This document shows, piece after piece, positions 32,181 to 44,620 of a stretch of DNA of 64,000 nucleotides. The notes beneath the pieces are model-generated. The model was given only the letters and a program-made list of their open reading frames with translations, was not told the origin of the DNA and searched no databases. Origin of the DNA: Sclerurus mexicanus. Lineage: Eukaryota; Chordata; Aves; Passeriformes; Furnariidae. The DNA is taken from positions 233,714-297,713 of the forward strand of contig VWZF01005201.1 in NCBI GenBank assembly GCA_013396755.1. The letters are read 5' to 3'. Each line of letters starts with the position of its first letter. The first letter of the stretch is position 1. Position numbers and translations under genes: made by a program.

Positions 32181-33119
32181 CAGAGCTTAGCACAAAGTGA
32201 GAGGTTGCTCAGGGAGCAGCCTGAACCCCACTTGCCTTGGGCCACCTCCAGGAACACCCTGGGCTCTGCTCTCCAGAGGAATCCCAGTTTTCCCTGGAGG
32301 ATCCACTGCCTGGGGAACTCAGGCAACTGGGAAGGAGCAGGGAGGCTCAGGGAGATGAGGCGGGTAGGAGCAGGCTGGGCTAGGCAGACCCTGCTCCTTC
32401 TTAGAGCCCTAACTGCTGAGGGTCCTTTTCCAAAGCCTCACATGCTTTCCCAAGGGATTTCTTGACCCCTTTTCATGGCAGATTTGTTTTAAATCCTAAC
32501 TGTGTCTTAGGAAGGGGAGTCTTGTTGGTCCCAGAAGCATGGCAGTGAAACCAAGTTTTGTGCCAGATTTTCTGGCTGGACTTACAAAGAGGTGATCGAG
32601 GTTCCATCTCCTCAGTGGCTGGAATTTTCTCCCAAGAAGCTCTATCTCTATTCACAGCCCAAGGTTAGAAGCTTTCAGCCCCCCAGCCGCACTCCCACTG
32701 GTGCCTTTGCTGGTGTGTTTCCTCTTGGAGAACACAGGCACATACAAGGATTACAAACTGGAATGAGTGTCCCAATGTACATTTGCCAGGCTGGGAGTGC
32801 TGGCTGCTATCACCTCTCCTTGGCCCTGGCAGGACAGCCCCCTGCTTCAAGCTGTGTGAAATGGGAACCAAAAGGAGCAGGGAAAGCCATAAAGTCTGAA
32901 TTTAGGGCTTGAAAAGGGAATTATTCCGTGCAAATGGCTGTTTCAGTTCAAATCAGTCCTGCCTTGTAAATCCTGCTCATCCCTCTCACGAGGAAAAGCC
33001 AGTGAAACAGCCAATATTTCAGCAGCACAGACTCCTGGAGACCTTCACCTCTTGGTGTCCTCTGAGCCCCACACCCAGGCAGGGCACTGGAGAGCAATTC
33101 AGGCACGAACACAGTCATG
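32181..33119. other. Intergenic DNA, nothing recognised
   Basis: Unique sequence with only short open frames. Confidence 0.55.
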
Positions 33120-33425
33120 GTTTATGCAAAAATTAACCTGTTGCCCTTACTTGGGTCAAAGTAATTCCGTTTAATTTGGTAATCCGGGCCCTTTATCATT
33201 AATGAGTCCTTGGGGGGTGGGGGTCAGAGCATCTCCTTTTGGGATGAAGAGAGCAGCGGAGATTACTGTTAATATTCAGGCTGTTCAATAGAGCAGAAAG
33301 ACATTTTGCTATTGACAGCACTGCTGGTTTTCACCTCATTGGTGAATGGAAATTGCCAAATTAATCTCTCCTTAGATCTGAAATTAATCTTCAATTTACT
33401 GATTAATGAACCTCAGAACCACAGA
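33120..33425. promoter_or_regulatory. Candidate enhancer block with octamer-like, TAATCC and TGACAG sites
   Basis: ATGCAAAA (33124-33131), GGTCAAAGTAATTCC near 33155, TAATCC (33180-33185), ATTGACAG (33311-33318), and repeated AATTAATC and GATTAATGAA to the right end. The motif mix (POU, OTX/PITX, TALE, LIM-HD types) fits a pituitary or neural enhancer but is only suggestive. Confidence 0.35.
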
Positions 33426-35309
33426 TTTACCTGGGTAGAGTATATTGAGGAATTGTACACAGTGGCTGTCTGCAAATAATCAAGATAGTATCCAAGAGAA
33501 GGAGGGAAACACAGTTATGCTCAGTTCCTTTCTGTGGAAGAATGAAGTGGCACACAGTAAAATCATCAGGCAGTAGGCTGATTAGTTTTTTCCCCAGAGC
33601 ATTAACGAACCATGGAACTCACTGCTGGAGGATCTGTGTAAGTATCCCTAGGAAGGAGCTAAAAGAAGACTATGCAAATTCATGCATTGTTTGTCCATCT
33701 ACTGTTCTTGACCCAGGAAGTCTCTGGCCAGCAGGTTGCTGAAGGCTGCAATATCAATTAAGCCACTCTAAGCTCACTTAGAGAAGGTTTTAGGCCAACC
33801 AGAAGAGCTCCACTTTATTTGCCTGAGATGTTTCTGCCTCTCTCTCTCACCAATGCCCTCCTTGCATGCTCTGCCAGAGCCCCCAGTACTCCACCTTCTC
33901 CTCTTCCTCCGCCAACTGGAGAAGCCGGTTGGAGTTCACCACACACAATTGTGCTTCCCTTTCCAGAAGGTGAACCTTCCCTTTCCTTCCAGCCTTTCTT
34001 TTATGCATCATCATTTCAGTAGGCCCTATTGTACTGGAAATCTGTTTGCCACATGTCAGCTGGAGCTCATCTGCTCAGATCCTCGGTTAAATATTCATGG
34101 GGAGGTAGCTATTAAACGGGGGGCGAGAACTCAGGTTACACAGTGGAGATGAGAAGGCTGTGCTGGCACAGGAGACTGACTCCATATCAGGTTAAAAACC
34201 CTTGTGGAAGTGACTTACCCCACATAAGGCCTGGGCATGGAGAGGTAGGAAAAAGTCCCAATCACATTGTGCTGCTGAAGTCCATTAATTACCTCAATGC
34301 CACCAGTGAAGTGGCATATTGGGTGAACTGGAGCCCCTAAAGCACAGCAGGTGAAACCCTGTGTGAGCTTGTGGCTGTTAAAGGAGCAAGAGGGAATTTC
34401 CCAACAGGTTGAGCTTTTAATGGGGGAAGAAAAGTGAAGTGTCCTTGCATGGCATGGGGCCATGCCCACACTGACAGGGCAAAGAGGTGGGTTGGACAGG
34501 GAATAGCATCAAAGCTGCTATTCCAGTCTGAAAGAGCAACTCAGGAGCTGCTGCAGTGAAGAGGTGATGCTTGAGCAAGGCCAAGTGGGGAGCAGCACTG
34601 GCTGGGGACAGGACAGTGCCCTGTGCCTTTGGAGGAGGATGCTGGGGATAGAACACCCAGCCAACTCCTCTCCACCAGCCACTAACTCCCACAACCTGGG
34701 GCCAGGAACAAAAAGGGCAAAAGGACAAGAGAGCAGAAGTCAGTCTGGGGTGTCGGGTAACCGGTTACCTGAGCTCTGCCCAAAGGTAACTTCCTCATGA
34801 ATAGCCCACAAGTGCCCATGTGAACAGGCCCTTCGAAGCTGGTGAATTATGCAGGGTGCTGAGCAGATGGCATCGCTGCTGTAACCTGAGCAGCCACACT
34901 ACACAAAACACAAAGCCCAGCAATTAACCTTTTCGAAGGTTTCCTCTTGTCTTGGGGATTAAGCCTCCTTCAACCCCTCTGTGCTCCACTCCTACCCGAG
35001 AGAAAGGAGTAATCCCCCAAATAAATAAGGGAAATAGAGTTTGATACCTCCAGCAGCCCAGTGAGACCGTCACACGGGCTGCTGAATACCAGCAGGTCTG
35101 AGGACCGTGCGGGAGCAGCACTTCCCCTTCCCAGCTCTGGAAGGGTCCCACCTGGGTGGGCTAAAAACAGGGGCAAAGTGGATCCTGTTCCCTTTTGCTC
35201 CACCTTGGTGACCACACATTGTAGTGGGGAAGGGAAATGAACATGGACAATGATCTTCCATTCAAAGGAAAAAAATATTTGCCACATGCAAGGCACTCAC
35301 CTTGGTGTA
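33426..35309. other. Intergenic DNA, nothing recognised
   Basis: Unique sequence with short unassignable frames. No repeat or RNA gene was seen. Confidence 0.55.
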
Positions 35310-35510
35310 CGACAAAAGCCAATATTTTAACTATGATACTTGATCCTCCTCGTAATTAAACTGATTAATTCACAACAATGGAGCCTATATTGCCTAATAC
35401 TTTTAATTAACAAAGTGTTGTACATATACTGGCAGAGCATTACTGGCATGCTTCCTAGGCAATACACTTAATTCTGTAATAAATTATTAGGACAAATGAC
35501 TAAGATGCAT
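35310..35510. promoter_or_regulatory. Candidate enhancer with SOX-like and TAATTA sites
   Basis: CGTAATTAAACTGATTAATTC is followed by AACAATGG (35374-35381, SOX-type), TTTTAATTAACAAAG (AACAAAG at 35409-35415), and CACTTAATTCTGTAATAAATT. Confidence 0.33.
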
Positions 35511-37265
35511 TGCTCCCTGAAAGAGACTGTCAAGAGAGAAGGACTTTGGATTCTTGGCCACTGGTTGGGCCAGCATGGAGCACAAGAGTTGCCAGATCCT
35601 TTGCTTGTTTTCTGTGCTGCTCTGCAGTCAGGACAGTGTCTGTCCCTGTGGGGGACATGGGTGCCTTTGCACATGGCAGTTCTGCTCCAGACCTCAGAGA
35701 AAGCCAGGACACTTTCTCCATGGCTTCCCAGAGATCCTACCTAGAGAAAAGCCAATATGAGGGTTCTTTATCTCAGCACAAAAGGCAAGTGTCCCTAGGA
35801 GATGGATAGTTTGCACCACTTGACCTGGAGGCTTTGCTAGTTCTCCAGCTGGATCCTAATCTGACCCATTCACACACAGGTAATTTGCCTGCACGAGTTT
35901 TTAAGATCTGGACTATTGCTGCTAAACAGGGTGTCTTTCATTCAGCATCTGCTCCAAAACAGCAATGCAAGGTACGGAAACAAGCCCACAAAATCCGTTC
36001 ACCGAGGTCAGAGGTGGATGAAAGTTAGTTTTAGAGTTAGCACAAATTTTAAAAGAATCACTGGCCTCCTCAGGGTGCCCGAGGAAATGCAGGGACAGTG
36101 ACAGCTACAGCACCTTCAGAAAGAGCTGACTGCAGAGCCAGTCCTGCTCCTGCTGCTCCTAGTGGACAGCGACTCAAGCTTGGGATCACCAGTCAATGCA
36201 GGGAGACCCCAGGAAGGAAAAGAGTAGGGTTATCAAGAAGAAAGCACCAAAATGAAACCAATCAGCAGGACCTGGCCCTTGGCACATGCTGGACTTCAGG
36301 ACAGAGGGATCCATCTGTCAGCCCCCTCTAAAGGGTCAGTTTAGAGCCCCTGGAGTTTCCTCGGGATGGACATGTTGGAGCATCTGTTATATCCACGTGG
36401 GCTCTCGCATTCCATGCCCACACACATGTCCTGCTGCCGAGCTGTGAGGTTGGAGGTGATCGATGCTTTTATGAATGGTCATTAGGTCTGAGAAGGAAAC
36501 TGTGTCTTGTAAAGTAAGGATATGAAGGTTAATGGAAGGATTCTATGTTTCCCAGGTTTCTTACTAATTAGTTAAGAGACAAATACCCTGGGGCCACATG
36601 CAAAGCAAAATTCATTCCTGCAACTTTTATTGGATCACAGTTGAAGAACCTCACAGTCAGAGGTCACCTGTGTTACTTTAAGACACAATCACTGGGGTCA
36701 AGCTAATTAGCACCAGGGATCACATCACAGGCTTTTCCGTTTCCTCTTTGTTTCCGAGTCCTCTCTGACCTGTGGTCAGAGCCTCCCAGTCACCACTTGC
36801 CTCCACTTGTCTGCCTGACACACCCCTGGCTCCGCTCAGACACTCAGCTGGAGAAACCTCCAGGTTTCTTCCCTTTCAGTTCAATTTGGAACAAGACAGG
36901 AGACAATCCACGGCAAAAACAACTGCATCCCTCCCTCCAAACGGTGTGAGCTGTTTGCTGGAGAGACATACTCCTAACTGGTAGTGGTTGTAGGAGCCTC
37001 ACAGTGACCACAGCTGAAGGGTTTTTGGCAACTGTGTGGAAAGGCTGGATTCCTTCCCTGTGTTTTCCCTGGGATGGCCCTGCAGAGCCTGTGGTCTTGC
37101 TACACAGAGATGTTGTTTGCCCACTGGCCCAGGGCTAAGCACGTCTCCCTCCTGGCCCTGGGCAATGTGGGCCAGCACCACTTCTCTGAAGGCAGATCTG
37201 AGCCCATTGTGCTTGGTCAGCACATCACAAAGATGAGTTTCATGCAAAAGCTGAGCCCAGCCCCA
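35511..37265. other. Intergenic DNA, nothing recognised
   Basis: Unique sequence. Open frames are under 100 codons and overlap on both strands. No repeat was seen. Confidence 0.55.
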
Positions 37266-37345
37266 GTCTCATAAATTTGTTATGCATTACTTCCAATTAA
37301 TGTAAATTATTACGGTGACTAAATAATGGCTCTGCCATCAGATAA
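37266..37345. promoter_or_regulatory. Short AT-rich element with ATGCAT and TAAT cores
   Basis: TTATGCATTAC (around 37280-37290) is followed by CCAATTAATGTAAATTATTA. It is a small island of homeodomain/POU-type words in otherwise ordinary sequence. Confidence 0.28.
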
Positions 37346-40300
37346 GGGAATAATCATAAGTGAGCCTGAAACATCGCAAGGTCCAACTGAATTAACCCTT
37401 TCCCGACTCCACTCACCTGGTGTGAGAGCTGGGTCCCAGACCAACTCCTTTGGCTGCAGGAGCTGTCTGTCTGATCCAAAGTTCTTATCACCCGCTATGA
37501 AGGTCTGGGCAACACCAGAACTATCACAGTAACTGCAGCTGCCTACCTCTGCCTTTCCACCCTGCTCCACTGCCTCAATGGGAGACACTCAGAGAGCAAG
37601 GCAAGATCCCAAACTGCTACAGCTTAACAGCAAGGTCAGAAGAGTGACCAGACATTCAATACACCAGGGAAGGATGTGGATGGAGCAGTGGAACAAGAGA
37701 AACTCCCTGTGTTGGGGTACTGGCCCAGAGAGGCCACATTTCACCTGGCTGAGGAGGGCCACGCTCAGGAGCACAGGGATAGTCCTGTATTTCCCACTCT
37801 CCAAGGCACAGAGCACCAGTCCCAGCTGGCCACCTTCCCCCAGGGAATCTCTCTCCCTCCAGTGTGTGCAGCATGCCCTGTCCCTGTGGACACACAGCTC
37901 GGGGTGGATACAGAGCATCACCTGGCAAAGGCAAACGTGGAATCACAGTCCTGTCTCAGAGGCAGATTTAATATGGGCTGTGGGCATAGTGCTCCAGGCA
38001 GGGAGCTTGTGCTCATCAGAAATGCCTCCAAGTGTCTGTGCTGCTGAGACCTGGAGGGACCCTGGTGTGTTTTCAAGGCAGAAGTGATCATCAGTGTTTG
38101 CAATAATTCCTGGGCTCAGATTAAATGGAATAAAGGCACGAGTTCAGAGCAATAAATAAATGGTCCTCTCCCTGCCCCAATGTGCGTCTCATGGATTCAT
38201 TCGCAAGCTTTCCTGCGCCGTCCTCCTTGCCTTGCTTGTGCCCAGCTCCTCGTGGTACCTGTTTTACCTTGGCAGAGCAGCCCACAAATCATAGTGACAC
38301 ACCAATCAAGAGACCTGGAAATTTTTACACCACTCTGCCTCCTGAAAGATGAGTCACCTTCTGCACCACGTTCCTGGGCATCCAGATAAATCTGTCACAA
38401 ACTTCTCCTTCCCTCAAGATGCAAAATTCTCTGCCTTTTTCAGTAGAGCTGTATTTCCTCTTTTTAAGCTCCTCTTTCTTGCCCCAACACACATTCACAC
38501 CCCTCAGCCACCTCAGTATATTTCTCCCTTTGTTCCTGTTTCACTGACAACTTCATCCTAATAGTCTCCTCAAAGGAATGATGAATGCATAAGCTGCATA
38601 TTGATCACTGCAGTGATTGATTACTGGATCTCTTTGACAGATGAGCCTACTAAGGTAGTTGCCAATATGGAGGTATGGATGGCAGGGCCCCCTTGTACAA
38701 CAGTCTAATGGTATCTGACCTGATAGGGCAGAAAGGCAACTCCCTCATTTCAGCAGGAAAAAAGGCCTCTTTATACTCTTTATAAAATAATTCATAGGAA
38801 ACTTAAAACACTCAGACACAGAGAGATTGCAAATGGGGAAATATGATGGATTATGGGTTGAAAGGAGCCGACTTCTGGAAGCTAAATTGATCCCCAGGAA
38901 AATGTTTTTGTCTGCTGTGAAAAATGGGCAATATCTCAGCAGCTCTGGAGGGCTATAATCTGGAAAATAATTTGCTTTTGATTTCCTTTAGTTTCATGCA
39001 GCTTTTTTTTTTTTTTCAAGTTGGTTCCTTGCAGGCTTTGTTGCTCAACTGGGAGAATCAGCGATGGAACAGGAGAGGGATTAGCCGTGCCGACAAATAC
39101 GGGCTGATCCTTACTTATGATTATAAAGCCCTCACCCTCCCCAGTGTCACTTATTCCACGGGAGAGCTTACATCCCCTGCAAAAAATGCTCTGCCCCCCC
39201 AAAAAAGCAAAGCCAAGCACATAGCTGAGCATGAGAGAAGCTGGAGAATCGCTGTCCATGACCCTGAAGAGCCCTGCAACCAAGGGATGCAAATGTGACA
39301 CAAGTACTCCTTTTCTAAATGTTTCTGGATTGATCTCACTAACAATTAGGAATATAATGCACTAGACTTGCTCTGTCCCCTTATGCAGTGAGGAGACCTC
39401 TGTGTGTGATCCTGGGACATGGGAGCCATATTTTTGGGAGCACTGCTAAGCTCCTGTGAGAATCCCATGAGGATCCCATGAGCAAGGAGGAGTGCTGGGT
39501 CTGTGCTTCACCTCCCTCCAAGCAATTCCACTGCAGAGCTCCAGCTCCTTCCCAGCAGTGCAGGGCAAAACAAGGAGCAAACTGACTTTTTCTAACACCT
39601 CCAACTCATCCCACTTAGTGACTCACACCATCCTGGTGCATTGCTCCTCAGCAGCTCCAGCACCACCCCTGTTCGTGGACAGGGAATCATAGAACCAGGA
39701 TTCTGATGGGGAAGTTTGGAAACCGAGTCTTGGGAAAATATTGAGCAACCTCGGACCTCCAGAGCTTGAGTGGGGCTGACTCTGGGGTCACAAAGCTGGT
39801 GGAAATCAGAGCTGGGGAGCAAAACTCAGTTTATTTACTGCTTTTGCCCCTCACAGGGGTGTCCTGGCTTCCTAATTTAGGGCCTGGCAAGACAGAGAAC
39901 ATAGGGTTGGTCAGTAAAACATGTTTAGAAGCTTCCCTTCAGCAGAGGAGCTTCCCTCGCTCCCATTTTATATCCAGTTTCCCGCTTCTACTGCTAATAA
40001 CGAGAAATGTTTTGGCAACAAGTAGAAGAGTTTTCTCCGAGTTCAAAGTGCTAAGAATAAAATTTATAGGAATAGTTACAGCCTCTCAGTGCCTGGAAAT
40101 TCCTTGGCAGTAGGCTTTTGCTCCAGAGAAATATTGAATCAATGGTGTGCTAACAGCTCAGGAGCCTATTACAATAACATGCATACCTTGAGTCCAGACA
40201 ATCAATAACTCAGCAGGATGCAGCGACCAGAAAACAACAACAAATTAGTTAGATTTCCATAGACTATACATTTGGTGAGTAATAATCTGTAAGTGGAAAT

Positions 40301-43300
40301 GAACCCAGCCTGGAGAGACCACTGAGCCAAATGGAGATCTTTTATTCATGGCTTCAACTATTCACCAAGCAGGATGTTTGGGGAGGGCTTCAACCTCCTA
40401 AATATACATGTGCATGTTTGACTTTACACATATTCCTGCTGAGCCCAGTCACTTTATTGCTCACAGGATTTCTGTTTGCAAAGGTTTTTCAGTATAAACC
40501 AGGATAAAAGTCCAGTAGTGAGAGGCTGTCAGGTTTAAATTTAATGTGTCTTATTATTTGCACATTCCTACTTTGAGGTATGTCCAAATATGCCCTTTGT
40601 CTATCTGTAAATCCAGTCCAGAGGTCAAATCTTTCTCAGTTTACATATTACTGGTGCTGACTTATATCCTCCAAAGTCAGCCAGGATTGACCTCTGGCTA
40701 TATAAAGCACTTGGAGCACAAGAGCTCTCAGAAGAGCAGAGCCACAAATCACCAGGTCTAAGTACTACAAAGAGTTTTGAGGCTATTTCCATCGTTTCTA
40801 TACAGGCAAACTCCTGCTTTCTTGAGAGGTCTAAGTTTCTTTTTCTCCCTCTAGATTAAAGAGTTTCTAAATTTCTTTTTAACCATAGATGTCTATCAAA
40901 AGTTGATCATCTCTTTATTGGTGACGCTTTTGTTAAGTAAAGCTAAACGATAAAGCAAACTGCAAAAGAACACGTGACATCCACACCCTGCACATGGATT
41001 GACTCAGGCCACACTTTTGGGTGACCTGCCCCTCACACACCTGCATCTCATTTTGCCCAACATCTGTACAGAAAAGAAGGGGGCACGGTGATCTACATTA
41101 CACTTGGCTAAATTCAGAGCAGATCAGCTTATTCACCTAAGTGCAAAATTAGATCAGAAAGTAGCCATAGAGTATCAGAACATTAAATGTTTCTCACGCT
41201 CACCTGGTGGGCAATTTCTGAGGAGCCAGATTTCACAAGCTGGCAGCTGATTTTATCCACTCAGGTATTAAAGTCTCCTATTCTTGACAGATTTTTAAGG
41301 ACCCTTTTTCTGAATACCCCATTTTATTTAGCAGTAATTCTTCCTTTAGAGCAAACTTGAGCTCCATCTACTCAGATACCTATAGCTCAGAGCTTCTGTA
41401 GGATATTTCTATAAACCAACATAACTTATATCTGCAATATCTAGATATTTGTGCTCCTTAAAAATCGCCATCATTCCTGAAATCCTCCTAAGATTTGTAC
41501 CCTCAGTAGAACCAGCCCTTGCAGCTTCACTGAGACAGAGTATTTGGTTTAATCACTATCTGCTCAGAGAGGAAGGGAAAGGCTGCCCTTGCCTGCAGGT
41601 CCCAAAGGGCTTTTCCCAGCCTGCAGTGGAAAGGCTGGGAAGGGTGAACAGGATTGCTCTGGAGGCATTTACACAGCTGTGGGATGTGAACAGAGCCTGA
41701 GTCTCTCTGCCCAGAAGGCACCGTGGTTTTTGCTGGTAGGAAGAGCTCTAGTAAGCAGGACTAATAAACCACTTTGTACAGAATTAATTAGGAATTTTGC
41801 TAGCTAGTTGGGAAATGACTTTGCATCTAAATGTTGCTGTGGCTGCTCTGATTTGCATTGCCAGTGAAACACTGGACATGTTAGAGAGATATATTTGCTT
41901 ATTGCTTTTAGTAAAGTCTAAATGCCTACTGCAAGGTAGGAGAAAGGATATCTACATTAAAAGTGGCCTTTCCAACAGGAAAGACCCTTCCTAGCTGATG
42001 ATGTTAGTGATGAAAGCTTTCAGTTAGGCAGTTCTGAGTGGACCTATCGAGTGGTTATATCTACAGATGGCACCAGCCAGAGGACTGGGGGCATGTATAC
42101 TTGTCCATGTATTTATTTTTCGTTTATAAGAAACACACATTTTCAAAAGAAATAAGAATCCCTATAATAACCCCAAATTTCTGGAGATTTCACACCCTGC
42201 AGCACACTCGGATCCAAGCTGAGAACAGGCAGGAAGGATTATCTTAAATGAAGACATAAAGATAAGTCAGTGCCTACCACAAGAACATACATTAAGTTGC
42301 CCCAAGAACATATGTACCTGTGGGGGTGTCGGGGAGGGTCCGAAACTGTGAATTCCATTTCAGAGAGGCATTTTCATATGTATGTGGGGAAGCTTTCAGC
42401 AGTGTCAGGCAGTGATCTATGTGTGCTGCCGACAGCAGCCCAGGCGCAGGCACTGCACTCAACTTCCACGCTCGTGCACGTGGAACTATTTTTCATGGAA
42501 CTGATGAATTCTGCAGCGACGTTCAGAGCAGCAGGACACATTATTGCTGCAATATATGACTATCAGTAACACCTACAAGCCTTTAATATTCTGCAGCTGA
42601 ACTGTGGAAACAGAAGAAAGTCTCCTGTAAATGCCTAATTCACAGGGTAAGTGGGTTGTCTGTCAAAATAATGCTCAGATGTGAAACTTCAAGTAGGAAG
42701 CCTAAAAATCAGAAAAATGCAAGGAAACTCTTGATGAATGTTAAAAGCAGTTGGGAGAAGGAGAAAACAAGCAGAATACTCTTCTGCCTTCATCCTCATC
42801 TCAGAGTTTCAATTAGCTCTGTCTATACAGGTGTCTAATCATGGAATTTCTGCAGCCTCTGGTATCTGAAGAGTAAATAGGGTTGTTTCAACCCACAGGG
42901 CTTTGTTGGCAGAATATGGCAAAATGGATTGTGCCCTTCATTTTCCCAGTGTAAGAAGTGTTTCCTGCTTATTTCTATCTCACAGTTCATTTGTTTCAAT
43001 AGGAATGCTGGTTAAATGTGCTGTGCTCCAGGATACTCAGCTGCACTCCCTGTTTCTCTGTGGATAAAGTTGGTCTCTGGCAGAGCACCCAGACACTCAC
43101 AGGTACAGGTTTTCAAATCTACCACTCAGAGAGAGCATGCAAATTACTCGGTGGCAGGAGAATCCAGACTTTGGGCAGGAATGGACTGAACTAAAGGGTT
43201 GCAACAGGAAAAAAAAAAAATTAAAAAATGAGTATTCTGTGGTAATTGAAGGAACTGTTTGCTCCTGCCTTGCTCCTCCTGCTGCAGCCCTAGGGTGATT

Positions 43301-43328
43301 CGTAGCCTTTGAGTTCAGGCTTTACCTG
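37346..43328. other. Intergenic DNA, no gene recognised
   Basis: About 6 kb without a recognisable gene, LINE or tandem repeat. The 37578-38087 plus-strand frame (169 codons) overlaps minus-strand frames of similar length and has no recognisable domain. A poly-T tract lies at 39004-39017 and a poly-A tract at 43209-43220. A possible enhancer-like patch at 42340-42570 contains CTCGTGCACGTGG (CACGTG E-box). Confidence 0.5.
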
Positions 43329-43916
43329 TGTTATAGGTAAATGGTACTAGGTTGTAATATAGCAATAAAAAATTTATTAAAGAGTTATATAAAAGGCAAA
43401 TAAGCAAAACAGTGCGCTGGGCTGCCGGGGAGACCCCTGCTCCACTCACAGCATGCAAGCGCAGTAAGCAAAAACAGTAACTTTTATTCCTTCATCAGTT
43501 CCCCTCCCATAGTCACTTGTTATTCCTCTATTGGATCTGAGTTTGCAGGTCTGGTTCTGGTTGGCTTCCCTGCAGGCCCATTTCAGTTGCCAGGTACTTT
43601 CCTTTCCATAGTTTTAATTAGCCCTTCGTCCTTGGGGCCCGGTGTGCAGCCCATTGTGTAGGTATCTCCAGATGTCCATCTTGGATCCTCTGTATCATTC
43701 TCATTTTTGACCCTTTTATCTTTGTCCTTCCCTTCGTTACTTTATGTGTGCTAAGAGACAATATGCTTTTTAGAAAAATAAAATACAAAATACTTATTCA
43801 GCAAGGCACAATAGTTTGTCTTTTCAGCTTAAGAACTGCAAGCAGCATGACTATTAGCTTACAATGCTGACAGATTAATGAACTATTTAGCAACTTACAA
43901 TCTTCCAACCTTAACA
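43329..43916 (-). mobile_element. Probable solo LTR of an avian endogenous retrovirus (antisense)
   Basis: The ~588-bp segment reads TGTTAAGGTTGG at one end and CCATTTACCTATAACA at the other on the minus strand. These are TG...CA termini with a short imperfect inverted repeat. In that orientation it has a TATA-like TTTTATATAA (43385-43394 region) followed closely by AATAAA (43373-43378), as expected near the U3-R-U5 part of an LTR. I see no matching target-site duplication, so the copy is old or my ends are off by a few bases. No gag, pol or env coding sequence flanks it. Confidence 0.55.
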
Positions 43917-44274
43917 GAACATTGCTTATATATACATATATAAGAATATAACATGCAGTACAATTTAATGAGTAAACTACTATTACTAATTTGATGAGTA
44001 AATTAAATTACTACTACTAATTTATTACACCTGTCTCTTCCTATACCTGTTTGTGCAGCACCTGCACGGTGCAAACAAGGAGCAATAGCTGTGGGAGCAG
44101 CAGCACAAAGCAGGGACTGAAGGGAGCTCCCCTCTCCCGCCTCGAGACCCAGCAGGACACATCCTCGTTGGCATTCCCGGCACTTCAACTGCCTGATGGC
44201 TCTTTGCATGAAACATTGTCCGGGGCTTTGGCAGGAAGTTGTGCTTCACGACAGACTCTCATAGGAGGCACTTG
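43917..44274. repeat. AT-rich flank with a palindrome and a short tandem duplication
   Basis: CTTATATATACATATATAAG (43925-43944) has 9-bp perfect arms. The stretch ATGAGTAAACTACTATTACT and on (43967-43992) is repeated in modified form at 43993-44023. After 44035 the sequence is unique and GC-moderate with no gene. Confidence 0.6.
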
Positions 44275-44620
44275 ATTATATTAGACAGATAATTATTGAT
44301 CCAGCTATAGTTTATCCTTGCTGCCTAATTTCAATAAACAGCAGCTTGGGGGAATTAGCAAGGGATTCTGTTCCCCCTCCCCCTGCTTCTTCAGGATTTG
44401 TCAGAAACAAGATGATTTATGTGTATTCCAGTAAGATTCTCGTTTGTTGGCAGGCTGCAGGGATTGTTTGGGGTTCGAAATACTAAGCTTTTATATTTAA
44501 ATGCTTCCATGTGAGTATTCATGGGTCTCACTGCCTTGCATTGTAATATCTGAATAATAACTGTGACTTATGCAAACCAGTTTTCAGCTGTTCATCGGGA
44601 TCAATTTTTCATTTTAAGCA
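44275..44620. promoter_or_regulatory. Candidate enhancer block
   Basis: AGATAATTATTGATCC, GCCTAATTTCAATAAAC, TTGTAATATCTGAATAATAA and octamer-like ATGCAAAC (44580-44587) lie in AT-rich unique DNA. Confidence 0.28.

Noticed and set aside
39685..39760. Possible antisense CR1 end (GAATCATAGAACCAGG)
   Set aside because: Only the first dozen bases resemble a CR1 terminus. The following sequence does not continue in CR1 order.
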